DNA of 64,000 bases from Cyclina sinensis (taxonomy: Eukaryota; Mollusca; Bivalvia; Venerida; Veneridae): contig JAAONU010000006.1 in assembly GCA_012932295.1 (NCBI GenBank), forward strand, positions 26,500,882 through 26,564,881, given 5' to 3'. The position numbers and the translations under genes were made by a program. Below the pieces are notes generated by a model that worked only from the letters and a program-made list of their open reading frames with translations, ran no database searches and was not told the DNA's origin. Below are positions 1 through 12,060 of this stretch, in pieces (positions within the stretch are counted from its first letter, which is position 1; every line of letters begins with the position of its first letter).

Positions 1-1099
1 GTATTGATTTTTGGAACTGAAGTATTGCAAATTTAATCAGCTTCGGAAGTCAGAGCTTTTGGTCAACATCTGTACCAGATATTGTCCGTTTTTCTGTCCG
101 ATGTGACAGAGAGTTATTAAAGATGTCAGTGCTTATGAATAAATACCTATCAGATCTTACGTATTTCCAGCCTACAGAGCACTAAGTGGTTGGTGAAAAA
201 CTTTGAAATTAAACACTTTTATTTCAGCTGTTGCAAACATTTGATCCTTTCTCAGTTTGTTTTCATCAGAATGCAACATTCATTTTTGCCAGATCTTAAT
301 TTCTAACCTAGATACAGTGACTGACCTTGAAAAAAACGTCTCGACAGCACCGCCATAGACCACTTAAACATATTTTTGTGACCTCATACTCTGATCGGTT
401 GTACTGTGCATTAGGCTTTAGTGTTGACTTTCTCTATCAAATTTAGGAGTTTATTTAGAGAATCCATGTGACTTGAACAAGCTGAAGACTGTTTATATGT
501 ACAGACGACAGAGGAATTAATGACTTAATAATTTGATGTCACGTGTATTAAAGTAATTATTATCAATGAAGTGACCCAAACGTAATTATGCAGACTGATT
601 AAGCTGATAATTCTATAATTGTGCATGTAACACATAATTTATATATCATAAAATAGTCGTTAAATTTCTTTTTTTGCATAATGAAAGATGATGTAATTAA
701 TATACATTGGGTCATGTTAATTTTGCATGAATCGTAAATTTTGCTGACTTGCTTGTCACAGTAAAGTGCATTAACCGATCTGTGCTTAACATGCAAATGA
801 GTTTTTGTGTAGTGACATTTTGCAAAGGAAATCACATCAAATCATACTGTCAAGTCTGTACAGCTCTGTTTGAGATTTGGGATTATTTTTGTGGGCAAAA
901 AAGATATGCCTGTGTGATATAAAGGTTTTATTAGTTTAAAAATCTGTAAGAATAATAATAATAAGAATATACAAAAAGTCGAGCATCGGCACACAAAACT
1001 CAGTGTTCTTGTAAGTTTGTCATTAAGCAAGTAAAGTAAATACAGGGAAGAGGCTCTCATGTCTGAAAAACCAAAGGTGTTTTTAAAATGTGGTGGTTT

Positions 1100-1480
1100 G
1101 TTATTTTATCATCACAGTCATCATCATATGACACTACTTGTACCATCATATCATTGACACTACCATTATATCATCATTGCCTTGTTTTTCTTATCATCTT
1201 TGTCACTACCATCATTTCATCATTGGCAATACCATCATGTCATATTTGCCAAAACCATCATATCACCATTGACCAGTACCATCATATCATCATTGGCACT
1301 GCCATCATATCATCATTGGCACTACCATCATAATCATCTTTGCCACTATCATAATCATATTGACGCTACCATCATATCATTATTGGCACTACCTTCATAA
1401 TAGTCACTGACCACTACCATCATGTCAACACTGAATCTGCTATCATATCATCACTGACACTATCATCATTTTCATACTTA
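1100..1480. repeat. Minisatellite of about 21-bp units in an SLC7 intron
   Basis: Irregular tandem units built on CATCATATCATCATTGGCAC, with decay at both ends. The simple ORFs over it are repeat translations rich in His, Ile and Ser. It lies in the intron upstream of the first visible exon. Positions 1-1099 show nothing else recognisable. Confidence 0.85.
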
Positions 1481-1575
1481 ACATAGCTTCAATGGAGACC
1501 AGATTATGTCACTTACAATTAATTTGTAGAATATATTTGTACTTCATATTTAAAGATTGCTTCTTGAAATTTCAG

Positions 1576-4500
1576 AAATTGTCCAAAAGCCATATTTATA
1601 TCAATCACTTTAGTGACACTCGTATATACGTTTGCGAATGTGGCTTACTTCACAACTGTTAGCAAAACGGAGATTCTAGGTGGAGCTGCTGTTGCAGTGG
1701 TAAGTATTGTACAGTGTTAGCAAGTACTTAAAATTATGTTAAGTTACATTATGTCTTTCACCGGATCTTCATTTCATTGCCTTAAAACTTGCTCATTTCA
1801 CTAATTGAGAAACAAGTTCTTGCAATATGCATTAGTCCTCCCTGAAGACTGCTTCCTGGGTTCAAACTAGTACTTATGCTGTAAGTGGCAAAAAAAAAAA
1901 TCTTTACATGTACGTAGATTTGAGATTGATTAAATAATTTTAAGAGGATTTATTTATACTTATTAGATTAAAGGTGCAGTAAAATGTCAGGTAAGTATGA
2001 CTGACATACTTTGTGATGTGATATTATTACAATCATTATATACCAGGTCCAGTCGAACTGCCTTTTACCAGGTAACGGGATCACTAGTTTTTTGCATGAA
2101 GATTATATTGAGGGGTGAAAACCAAAGCACGGTCTAACTGACATTGAATTTCAACCCTAAATAGGCTTGTTGTACCCCCTAAATGAAGTTTGGTGGGTAT
2201 ATAGGAGTCACCCTGTGGTTGGTCGGTTGTGCGGTCTGTTGTTTCCTTGTTCGGAGTATAACTTGAAAACTAATATTGTTGGAATTCAGTGCATCTTAAT
2301 ACAATGGTCATGCACAATGTCAGGAAGTGCAGTGTTCAAGAATCATAACTCCATCTTCACTATTTTCACAGTTATTGCCCTTTGTTGGTTTTCCTTGTCC
2401 GGAGCATAACTTGAAAACTACTGGTTGGAAATCAGTGCAACTTATTACAATGGTCAAGCACAACGAGAAGAAGTGCAGTGTACAAGAGCTATAACTCTGT
2501 CTTCACTATATGCACAGTTATTGCCCTTTGTTGGTTTTCCTTGTCTGGAGCATAACTTAAAAACTACTATTTGGAATTCAATGCAACTTCATACAATGGT
2601 CAAGCACAATGACAGGAAGTGCATTGTACAAAAGCAGTAACTCCATCTTTAGTATTTGCACAGTTATTGCCCTTTGTTGGTTTTCCTTGTCTGGAGCATA
2701 ACTTGAAAACTACTGGTTGGAATTCAATGTAACTTCATACAATGGTCAACCACAGTGAAAGGAAATGCAGTGTACAAGAACCACAACTATCTTCAATTGC
2801 CCACAACCATAACTCTGTTTCAATTCTTTTACAAAGTATTCTGTTACTAATAACTTCCTCAGTTCTGAATCAGTCTTGCGGGGGTATTAATCATATTTAG
2901 TGATAGCTCTAGTTTGTATGGTTGCCCTATATATTCATGTTCTGATTCCTCTAGTCTGATGCAGAAGCAAACTATATCATACAAACATGTATGATGACGT
3001 ATGAAGAAGCTAGTTTTTGCTGTGCATTAAAATCTTCTGTATAATAGACCAAAAATATCTTACTGCAAATGTTGGTAATAATCACAAATTACATACACAT
3101 GTTCATATTTTTCTTCATTACATAACATAATATATAAAGAAATTGTAGTACACAGAGAAATGAATAAAAAACAACATTTTCTGCTTTCAGATGTTTTCCA
3201 AGCGTTTATACAGCTTTTTGTGGGTGATAATGCCAATATTTGTTTCACTCTCCACTTTTGGAGGTGTAAATGGTATACTCTTCACCTCCTCAAGGTAAGT
3301 ACAGAACACAACAGCTAGAAAATAGCAAAAATATTATATATTATGTGATTGGGAAGGGTGAGTATTTGATAGAGGAAATCTTGAAATAAATATGTATCTG
3401 TCACACAAACATCAAAATAAGAGGGGATTCTTTCTTGCAGCCTAATATCAAAAGAAAATCAGATTTACCTCAATGAAAAGAAAGTTTAGAAAAAGGAAAT
3501 ATAAGCTGTTGAATTTGATAGTATCAAAAGATGTAGTGGTTTTATACAAGTTGCTACTGTTGTGAAAAAGTTGAACAGTGGTTAGAAGTTTGAAATATGT
3601 CACTTATTATCAAACTGGGAGTCAGTGTTGGATAGAGTATCTTTAATCTATATACTTGCAGTGTAAAATACACTACATTAGGTTTTCCAGGCCCATACTC
3701 TTCCCCTCATTGAATGGTCCTTGTCACCAACAGTTTTAAAAAGTCTTCTTATATACCCTTATAACTGTTTTGATGTTAAAAGCTCTGAAGTTTCGAATTT
3801 TTCTCTCCCCAGATATAAACACCTATTAGAAGCTATTTAATATTTTCAGATTGTTTTATGTGGGTGCTAGAGAGGGCCACATGCCCCAGATCCTCAGCAT
3901 GGTGCAAATTAACCGACTTACTCCTATGCCAGCCTGTCTGTTCATGGTGAGTTGATCTTAAGGGTGTGTTTGTGGTATCATAGTACAAAAAAGGTTGATA
4001 TTCTAAACAGCTTTTCTATGAGATGGAAAATAACTAGCATAAACATGGTGTTTGCTTGTTGGGATGTTTATGATTCTTATAGACTCTAGTCATTGTGTAA
4101 GTAGTCTAGACTGGTAACTTGTAAGTAACTCAAACCTCTCAGTGATTGAAGGTTATCAGTTGGAGTCCCATTAAATTGCGTCAAAAAATGTTACCATTTA
4201 TTGCTGTTTAAAAATAGAAAAAAAAGACTTATTATTGTATAGTGACTGCCTAGAACCTTTTATTGTCAAGCAGTTTCCTAGTTTACATAAATGGAGTATT
4301 GTCAGGAGTGTGTATAAGTTTCATTCAAACTAGATACATGTATACCAGCTTACAGTTTTGAATATATTAGCTTGTTAGCTGCCTTTAATGTTAATAATAT
4401 ACATGCTGTTTAATACATCACTGTGAATATTAGAAATGTATAAAATGCTGGTAATTTTGGAGAAAAATAGAAATGACTCAAATGGAAACATTGACAGATT

Positions 4501-7500
4501 TTCATTGCCTATAACAGTTTTAAACTTTTCTTTTAAAACATTTTTATTGTTACTGTATTATTACTTTGGTAAGAAAATATGTTTTTTGTTTCTTTACAGG
4601 GTCTCCTGTCACTGTTATATCTGACTTCATCAAACATGTACGCCCTCATTAATTATGTCAGTTTTGTTAACTGGCTTGCGATTGGTCTTTCTGTGACTGT
4701 GCTGCTGTATTTTCGCTACACGAGGCCAAATATGGACCGTCCTGTGAAGGTGAGTTCTATATCTGAAATAAGGCAAGCTTGTGTTCTACCAGGAAAATGA
4801 TCTCTTAGACAGTTTATATTAAATGATTCAATTATCTTTTTGGTTGAAATAGATAACAAATTTACAAGATGTTTAAATACATGTAATCATTTTAATTGTT
4901 TACTTCTGTCAGTATAAACACGTCATATTTCAAAATACACATGTTGTTGACCTTGTCCTGAATCGAAGTTATAGTCTATTTTATTTAGCTTAAGAAGTTC
5001 TTGTGGTTTTTTGATTATTATCAGGAAGTTCAATTGACCTAATTTTGTTTAAAAGAGCTACCATACCGTAATAAATGTACTTGTTGCACCACTTAAAAGA
5101 AGTACTACACTACAGTTTGTATTTTAAGCTTTCTTTTGTTAAACTGTCACAAAATCTCCATGTTCTTTTTGTGTGTATTATTTTTTAATTTCTGCCATTT
5201 TTTCTTACAAATCTTTCGAATGTAAAGTAATCACCTTCATGAAAAAGCTACCATTTAAATGAACTTCATCCTTGTTTTTTGATTGCCAAGTCTTGCAGAG
5301 AATTTGAGTCAGTTTGTAACCCATCATGATTTTTTTAAAGAAAGATAAAGTAAATAAAAGTGCTAAAATCACAAAAGAAACAAAACATTTCTGTCTGTAT
5401 AAATTCTGTGAATTGTTGCAAAGTTGAAATGTGTCCTTGACATATCATTTTTTCAGTATTGTTAATTCTGTAGACGTTATTGTTTAAGTATGCCACTTTT
5501 TCAAGTAGAACATTTGACCTTGATAAGAAGTATTTCATTCTTGTGTTCTTGCAATTATTTGTCTTAGTAAGCAAAATTGTCAAAATGAAGCAAAAAGACG
5601 TGAGAAAAAAATCTAAAATACTGTTTCTTTTGGTTCCCTGCCTGAAATACCTCAATAGGTTTACCAAGTTTTGTTTCATTTGGCATGTCTCATCTAGCAT
5701 GGGTTACATGCTAGATGTTTTTCAATCATTTGTTTTCAAAGAAAAAAATAGAGTTATTGTTATCACTGGGTCATTGTCAGCATCGTGCAAAAACTTTAAT
5801 GTAGCTGATTACTCTTAAACCATAAGGCCTAGAGTTCAGATATTTGGTGTGTAGCATTTCTAGTGAACCTCTACCAAGTTGCCGTTTCTTTTTTTCATAT
5901 CCCTCCTTTTGGATGGATAGGTACCGGTACTCACCACCGCCCACAATGCTTCTTACACTATTCAGTTCAAACTTAAAACCTCTTGTTTGAAACCTTGTTT
6001 TGTCTGACACTTGTATAGAACTTCTATCTGTGTTCATTTTACACATTTTCTGTACAGGACTCGTTACAGTGTTTGTTTAACACAAGTTTTCACCTCAAAT
6101 CCTAAGATGTTATGCAGACAGTTGTAATATTAATACCATATTTTATTGTTCAGAACATGATTAAGAGAAGTGCGCACTTCGCAGCATTTTTGCACATTCT
6201 TTTGTTAGTATTGCAGATGCCATTTCTTTGGCCCATCAAAAAGTCACTGTTGCTGGTTACGTTGTTATATTTTGTATTTCAGGTGGGAATTGTTTGGCCA
6301 ATTATCTATGTAGCCTTGTCAGCAATACTTGTGATCCTTCCCATGTACTCAAGTCCTACAGAAACAGGTTTGTTCACATTTTCGATTTTGCTGTTACAGA
6401 TACTCATTTGTGTTCATGAACTCAGTTTGTGTGTTACAAATACTCTTTTGATATTCATTTACTCAGTTTATGATTTTTAGCTCAACTGAGCACTTTGTGC
6501 TCAAGTTGAGCTTTTGTGATCATCCTGTGTCTGTTGTGCGTCGTCAATTTTTTGCTTTAAACAACATCTCCTCATAAACCATTTGGTGGAAGATGATAAA
6601 ACTTTGCAGGAATGTTCCTTGCATGAAGCTTTACCAAAATTTTAGCATTGTTTAATGGACCTCAACCAAGTTTGTTCAAATAATGTCCCTTGGGTCACTA
6701 TTAGGTTTCACAAGTTTTACATAGCATGATATAGGAGAAAATCTTTAAAAATCTTCTTGTCTGAAACCCCAAGGCCTAGAGTTTTAAAATTTGGCACGAA
6801 GCTTTGTATGCTGGACTTCTTCCAAGATTGTTCAAATTATGTCCCTTGTGTCACTATTGGCCCCGCCCGAGGGTTCACAAGTTTTAAATAGCAATATAGA
6901 AGAAAATCTTTAAAAATCTTCTTATCTGAAACTGCAAGGCCTAGAGTTTTACAATTGGTATGAAGCATTGTCTGGTGGACCTCTTCTAAGCTTATTCAAA
7001 TTATTAGATTGGTTTACTTCATAGAGTCTTCATTTATAGACCAATATCTTTGATATTTGGTATGTAGGTTCCTTGCATGGACCATTACCTGTATGTGGGG
7101 TTTGAGGTCACTAAGTCAAGGTCTCCATGGCTAATAATAGATATTTCTCCTTTTTGTCATAGAGTCTTTATTTATTCACTGATATGTTAGATATTTGGTA
7201 GGCACCTACAAATCTTAAGTTAGAAAATTAGCTGCTTCTTATGATTGCTTAACAGCAAAATCACTGCCAAAGTACTCAGGTGAGCGATCCAGGACCATCA
7301 TGGCCCTCTTGTTTTTCTTTAACTTGTTTGTCAGCAGATGTTGAAAAAAATGCTTTGTGCGACAGGACTGATGTAATGTGCCTGACAGCTGTATTTAATG
7401 CATTACTTTGATCAATATGTCTTACAATGTTTTCATCTTGTGATTACATTAAAGACATATTCTTTGTCCTAGTATGAGGTTGCTTTTCATGCTCACGTAC

Positions 7501-9266
7501 TGTTGAACTGACCAATTTTACATTACATTTATAATGAACCTGGATAGGGTAAGAACTTAAAATGTCCCAGCTTGAGAGTATTTGAAGACATTGCACTTTT
7601 CACCTATCTTTATTTTCAAGTGAAACCTACAAAGCTTATAAAACTGTTCAATGTTTATGGCAAATTTTGTCCTGTGTGAAATTCATAATGCTTTTTCATC
7701 TTTTGAATAAAAATTATTATATTTATACACATTTTTTATCATAAGTGACCCCATATTATGCAGTGATTGGACGAAAACATAGATCAAAATATTTACGAGC
7801 ATGTCACATTTACAACAAGTTAAAGAGCTGTTGGGTTAAGAAACTGTCCAATTAATTTCCTGCAACAAAATGTTTATTTGCATTAATGTCTTGGGCAATT
7901 TATTAACCCTTGAAACTTTGATGTATTTTCGTCAACATGTTTAGGTACATCACAGTCTAGGCTTCTAGATCAATTAAGCTTGTTTTCTTTGCTGTGTATG
8001 CCAAGTTGTGGTTTATTTTTGAACGAGTGAAGTATTTCTGTCCAGAAAATGGGACATTGTGTTTGATATGGTTTTAAAAATAAAGGCTGTTTCATATACA
8101 TGTTCCTTCTTACCAGAGAAACACTGAAGGGCAATTGTCTAAAAAAATGAAGTCAGAACCATTAGTATTTATAATTGTAATATAGATTTATAATTGTAAT
8201 ATAGATTAATTATTGTTTAGTACAAAGGAGTTGCATCTATCATTCCAAATACAACTATTTTTGTTGTAAACTATTTGTGTGAATGGAAAATGTCATTTAT
8301 TTATCATTTGCAAATACATTAATTCAACAAATACACTGTGTAGAGTAGTTTGAGTAAGACGAGGCCATTCAAGAAAATTTCTGCGTACCGAACTTAATAT
8401 ATTGATATTAAAATATATTGTTTTTCCCCCCAGGTTTTGGATGTCTCATCATTGCTACTGGAGTTCCTGTGTACCTGATTTTCGTATATTGGGAGAATAA
8501 ACCAAAAACAGTAACTGACTTTTTAGGTAAGAAACAGTTGCTCAGGTTCAGACATTGAGATTTGTTTTGCAAAAACAGAAGCGAAAAACAAAAACAAAAA
8601 AAAGTTTTGTAGGGGAAAAAAAACCAAAATAGTTTGTACTTCTTTCCATAACAAGAAATGCCTAATATGAATGAATATAGTTTGAATTGAAATTAGGAAA
8701 AAAAGTGAATATATCTTTTAGCTTGACTGTGCTGAGAGACATGTGTAAAGTAAACTACTATATATTTTGAGAAAAGGACACCTTAAATGTCTAATAGTTT
8801 AAGCTCTGATGTGCAAAATATGACATTTCTAAAAATAAAATCAAATGGACATGCAAAGATTTGTTGAATATTTCTACATAAAATCAAGCCCTGCTTCTCT
8901 CTTATGTTTAAGAGAGACAGCAATTGCTTACAGAGGATAGTAACAGAGACTGGTGTGTCTCTGCACAGTTCTAGGTCATCTATCCATGCATTTAACTGAA
9001 ATATGGTGAAGGAGTAATGTTTACATGTAAGAAGAACATCCTTCATTTTTACTTACAATAACCTTTAAGGTATAATGTGAGAAAGTTGACATTTTCTTTC
9101 AGAGAATGCACAGGTCCTACTAGGTGCTTTCCCAATATACTAAGTGTCAACGGGCGTTTAACTCAATTAATCTAATTCTTCTGTATTTACAGATAGAACA
9201 ACTTTAGCCCTACAAAAACTTATGATGTGTGTACCAGAGGAGGTAGCTGTTGATAAGACGAATTAG
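1576..9266 (+). CDS. SLC7A8-like: LAT-type SLC7 neutral amino-acid transporter, C-terminal half (gene runs off the left edge)
   Basis: Seven coding exons: 1576-1699, 3191-3294, 3850-3946, 4600-4749, 6283-6367, 8434-8526, 9193-9266 (stop TAG). All introns are GT-AG and phases join, giving 241 residues. The first exon opens at [17 protein letters not shown], matching the NLPRAIF segment of LAT1/LAT2. Then come [33 protein letters not shown], the [13 protein letters not shown] membrane segment, [13 protein letters not shown], and a short tail ending [10 protein letters not shown]. Known for the family: these 12-TM light chains pair with an SLC3 heavy chain and exchange large neutral amino acids at the plasma membrane. 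The retained part covers roughly TM7 to TM12 plus the C-terminus; the first half, including the TM1 substrate site, is outside the window. STFGGVNG and INYVxFxN look closer to LAT2 (SLC7A8) than to y+LAT (SLC7A6/7), but the exact orthologue is uncertain. Exons 1 and 2 join without a gap relative to LAT2. No frame break is seen. The 3' UTR end was not determined. Confidence 0.93.
2172..2915 (+). mobile_element. HINE-like non-autonomous element, family A copy 1 (core period about 146 bp)
   Basis: The 5' end is TACCCCCT followed by an inverted GGTGGGTA. The core has about four tandem units, recognised by GCATAACTTGAAAACTA recurring near 2265, 2407, 2551 and 2697. The 3' end reads GGGGGTATTA, then stem ATCAT (2890-2894), loop ATTTA, stem GTGAT (2900-2904), AGCTCTAG and TTT. 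The 5' ATACCCC / 3' GGGGTAT pair is a subterminal inverted repeat. It lies in an SLC7 intron and has no coding capacity. Confidence 0.75.
6478..7313 (+). mobile_element. HINE-like element, family D
   Basis: The 5' end is a long imperfect hairpin: GCTCAACTGAGCAC, a short loop, then GTGCTCAAGTTGAGC (6480-6516). Its first 11 bases (6480-6490) recur inverted at 7275-7285 with 10 of 11 matches. A 3' stem-loop at 7291-7307 (AGGACC, ATCAT, GGCCCT; one mismatch) is followed by CTTG and TTT. The core has degenerate tandem units (recurring AAGGCCTAGAGTTTTA). It lies in the SLC7 intron between 6367 and 8434. Fragments of the same core occur near 5815-5880 and at 53925-54460. Confidence 0.72.
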
Positions 9267-9735
9267 TTAAGGTAATTTCAATTATTCATTCAATATGATA
9301 TATTCTTCTTGTGAAATGTTTGGCTGCATGTGTTTAAGAATTAGGTTATGCTTACTAAATTCTTTGAGTTCATAATTTTCATAATACATGTAGATTTTCC
9401 ATTATTTATACTGATAATTGTTTAAAAAGGGCTGTTTTTACCAAATAGAGGCTTCAAGAAATATTTGCTAAGACACATCTGGTTAGGAAACTTTAATTCA
9501 GGTTTTCAAACTTTTAACCATTTCATTTAAAAGGTAAAAACCTCTCACTGATTTTGTGTTTTTTATCTCCTCAAGTCAACCAAAGAAAAAGTGAAGTATG
9601 TAACTATTTCTCTGGCCTGGGTTATGTTTGTATTCAGATGCACAAAACTGCATATTAAATTGTCTTCAGCTAAGATATAGAGGATATTTGTTTGTTTTTG
9701 TGGAAGATGAGAATTTATTTCATCGAGTGAATACC
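9267..9735. other. SLC7 3' flank / probable 3' UTR
   Basis: This follows directly after the SLC7 stop codon. It is AT-rich, with no ORF, repeat or structured RNA that I can support. The first AATAAA seen on this strand is at about 9870, inside the next repeat, so the transcript end is unknown. Confidence 0.4.
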
Positions 9736-9739
9736 ATAT

Positions 9740-10445
9740 GTGATATTTTCACGAGTGGCGCAGCCACGAGTGAAAATATAAACATATAGTGTTCACGAGA
9801 AATTTTCTTCTTATTTTATGCCAACACGTCAAAAATGGGTATTTTATGACATTTTTACTCAGGGCCTTCAATAAATTCCCCATGGTGAGCCCCAAATCAG
9901 TTAATGCGTACTTTGGTCACTCCGCACAAAAAAAAGTGCAGACAATCTCCAATTCATATGATAACTTTAATTCTGCTGAAATTAACTGAATACAATTTCA
10001 TCAAATAACATTTATTTTTCTCTACACAGTTTTACAATATTTATTGAATTTTAGCCATACATACTTTAATTATAAAAGTGGATTAATACCGAGTAATATT
10101 CAATCAATTGAATTGAAAGTCGGCCATATTGGATATTGTCCATGTGAGTTATGTAAACAAATCAGACATTTTAAATAATTTATGGCGAATTTCATCATTG
10201 TTCACAACTAGTTAGGCTCAGGAATTCAATATTATAACTGGATTTAACAAGGTAAATAAATTTCACTCGCTGTCACTGTCTGAAATACAGCGGATTCTCT
10301 TGTATTTACGTGGTGGGAAAAAGTAGTTCCGGCACAAACAGTGGATTATCAAAATGGTAATTTCACTGATTCAAAACAGTGGATTATCACTTTTATCTCA
10401 CTGATATTTCCCTATATTTCATTGGTAGGCATAAAATAAAAACTC
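9740..10445. repeat. Palindromic repeat region with hairpin and inverted TTTATGCC segments
   Basis: A 16-bp hairpin lies at about 9745-9781: TATTTTCAC pairs with GTGAAAATA and TGGC with GCCA, separated by a small internal loop. Further in, TTATTTTATGCC (about 9812) and GGCATAAAATAAAA (about 10429) are inverted copies about 600 bp apart, suggesting a MITE-like unit. The ends are not resolved. Confidence 0.45.
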
Positions 10446-11089
10446 CTAAAAAGGAGAAACATCGTTCAAATATTATTTGTATTATATTTCAGTAGTAATA
10501 TCTTACCAAGAACAAGTTCAAACCAGATCAAAAGAAACACAGTGACCTTTGTGTAAACATGGACGCTAGATGTACATGTACACTCGAGTCTACAAATGTT
10601 TTTGCAAGTAATTCAAGAAATGGTCCTAAAGTTCAAGTCGATACCCGGCTGATGGTGAAGATGCAAGCAAACATTTAGAATAAGTTTTGTCTTAGATATT
10701 GTAAATTTTTGTTTGTTGTTAAATGAAAAACTGAATCTTTATTTTTAAAAAAACTGATGTTAATGAAATGCAGTAAAGTGATTTTACAAGTAAAGAGGTC
10801 AAAAGATGAATTGAAAAAATTATGGGTAGTTTACAGTCCGAGTCATAAAGGTCAAGGTCATCTGCCCAATCCAGTTCCGCTCAGAATCTATAACTGGAAT
10901 GTGATACTGGAATTAAATGAATTAACTGGCAGCAATGTGGAATCATAACTGGGGTCATAACCTTAACTCATGCATATGGATTAGTTTCCACATGGGTATA
11001 ATATATACTGGTCTAGAATAGATTTTATATTCTAACTGAAATACCTTTTTTTTCTGAGTCATAACCTGATGTTCAATTTGATTAAAAGA

Positions 11090-11335
11090 TATAGAAAAAA
11101 AAGACAACAGCAAAGAGATAGCATTCTACATATGTACAAATAACTTGTAAATTTTGTAGATTTCGCTGCAAATATGTCACAGATGGTAGAAAAGTTTAAG
11201 AGGAATAGAAAAGAAAACAAACAAAAAAACAGCGTAGAGGTAGCATTCAGTATGTGTACAGATAACTTGTTGTAAACTTGTATTTATGAATTCTGTGGAT
11301 TTCGGTACAAATAATTATGTCACAGATGGTAGAAA
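11090..11335. repeat. Imperfect tandem duplication, about 130-bp unit
   Basis: Two adjacent units share CAGATAACTTGT / CAAATAACTTGT and TATGTCACAGATGGTAGAAA. Both start with A-rich runs. No coding sense was found. Confidence 0.6.
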
Positions 11336-11870
11336 GGCATTCACAAAGATGCAAATTAAATGGCAGAAGCAACAGCGTGAAAAACAGTTGATGATCTTAT
11401 CAGTGAAATGTAATGGCTATAAATGTTATTTTTTACACATAACAGAAAAGTCGAAAGTCATAAAGTCATTTGCATTCATGACGTACTTTTGACATGCAGC
11501 TGAGTTATTTTAATGGATTCAAAAGTGATTAATCTCATTCAGCAAATGTTAAGTAAAGCATATTTATAAGAATACATATATTCAAAAAAAGTTAGAAGAA
11601 AAAAAGAAAAAAATTGCATTTAAATTTTTCATTGTCAGCAGGTAAACAGTCAGCGAAACAATTTAGCTCAAGTATTTACCAAAATCAGGCCAGTGTTGGC
11701 ATGCATTGTCAATATGAAGTCATTCCTTTTGTTTTAAAGCTGATTTGAAGTCAGGGATAAAATGAATCAAGGAATAACATTATGACAATGCAGTTCATTG
11801 ACAAAATCTACATGTTACGTTTAATAATTTGAAGTGTGAAAGCGAAGAGGTTCTAAGAGTTTTTACATAA

Positions 11871-12060
11871 GTAAACCTTACCATGTTAAATATCTAAAAT
11901 GGATTTGTCCAACTTTTTAATTTGGACAGATCCATTAACTGCTTATGGGGGTGCTTATTGAAAATTTACTGACTGAATGACCGCATGGATGTGCAGGCTT
12001 ATCTTGGTCTGTGCTGGTCGCAAAGGCAGAGTCATTTCTCTCCCGCAGGGTAAGGGCTAA
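11871..12060. mobile_element. TTAA-type MITE, copy M1
   Basis: About 190 bp, beginning CCTTACCATG and ending GCAGGGTAAGGGCTAA, so the ends are inverted relatives. The interior contains AAATGGATTTGTCC, TTTGGACAGATCCATTAA and GGTCGCAAAGGCAGA, shared with the copies at 19321, 53396 and (partial) 58318. Terminal TTAA suggests a piggyBac-like TTAA target, which is an inference. Confidence 0.7.

Noticed and set aside
1955..1990. Possible 24-nt in-frame microexon (IKGAVKCQ) with a strong CAGGTAAGTA donor between the first two SLC7 exons
   Set aside because: Exons 1576-1699 and 3191-3294 already align to LAT2 without a gap and join in phase; the inserted residues match nothing in the family.
5335..5818. 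Overlapping 112- and 121-codon ORFs on opposite strands in an SLC7 intron
   Set aside because: Low-complexity Lys/Phe-rich translations typical of AT-rich non-coding DNA; no domain and no splice context.
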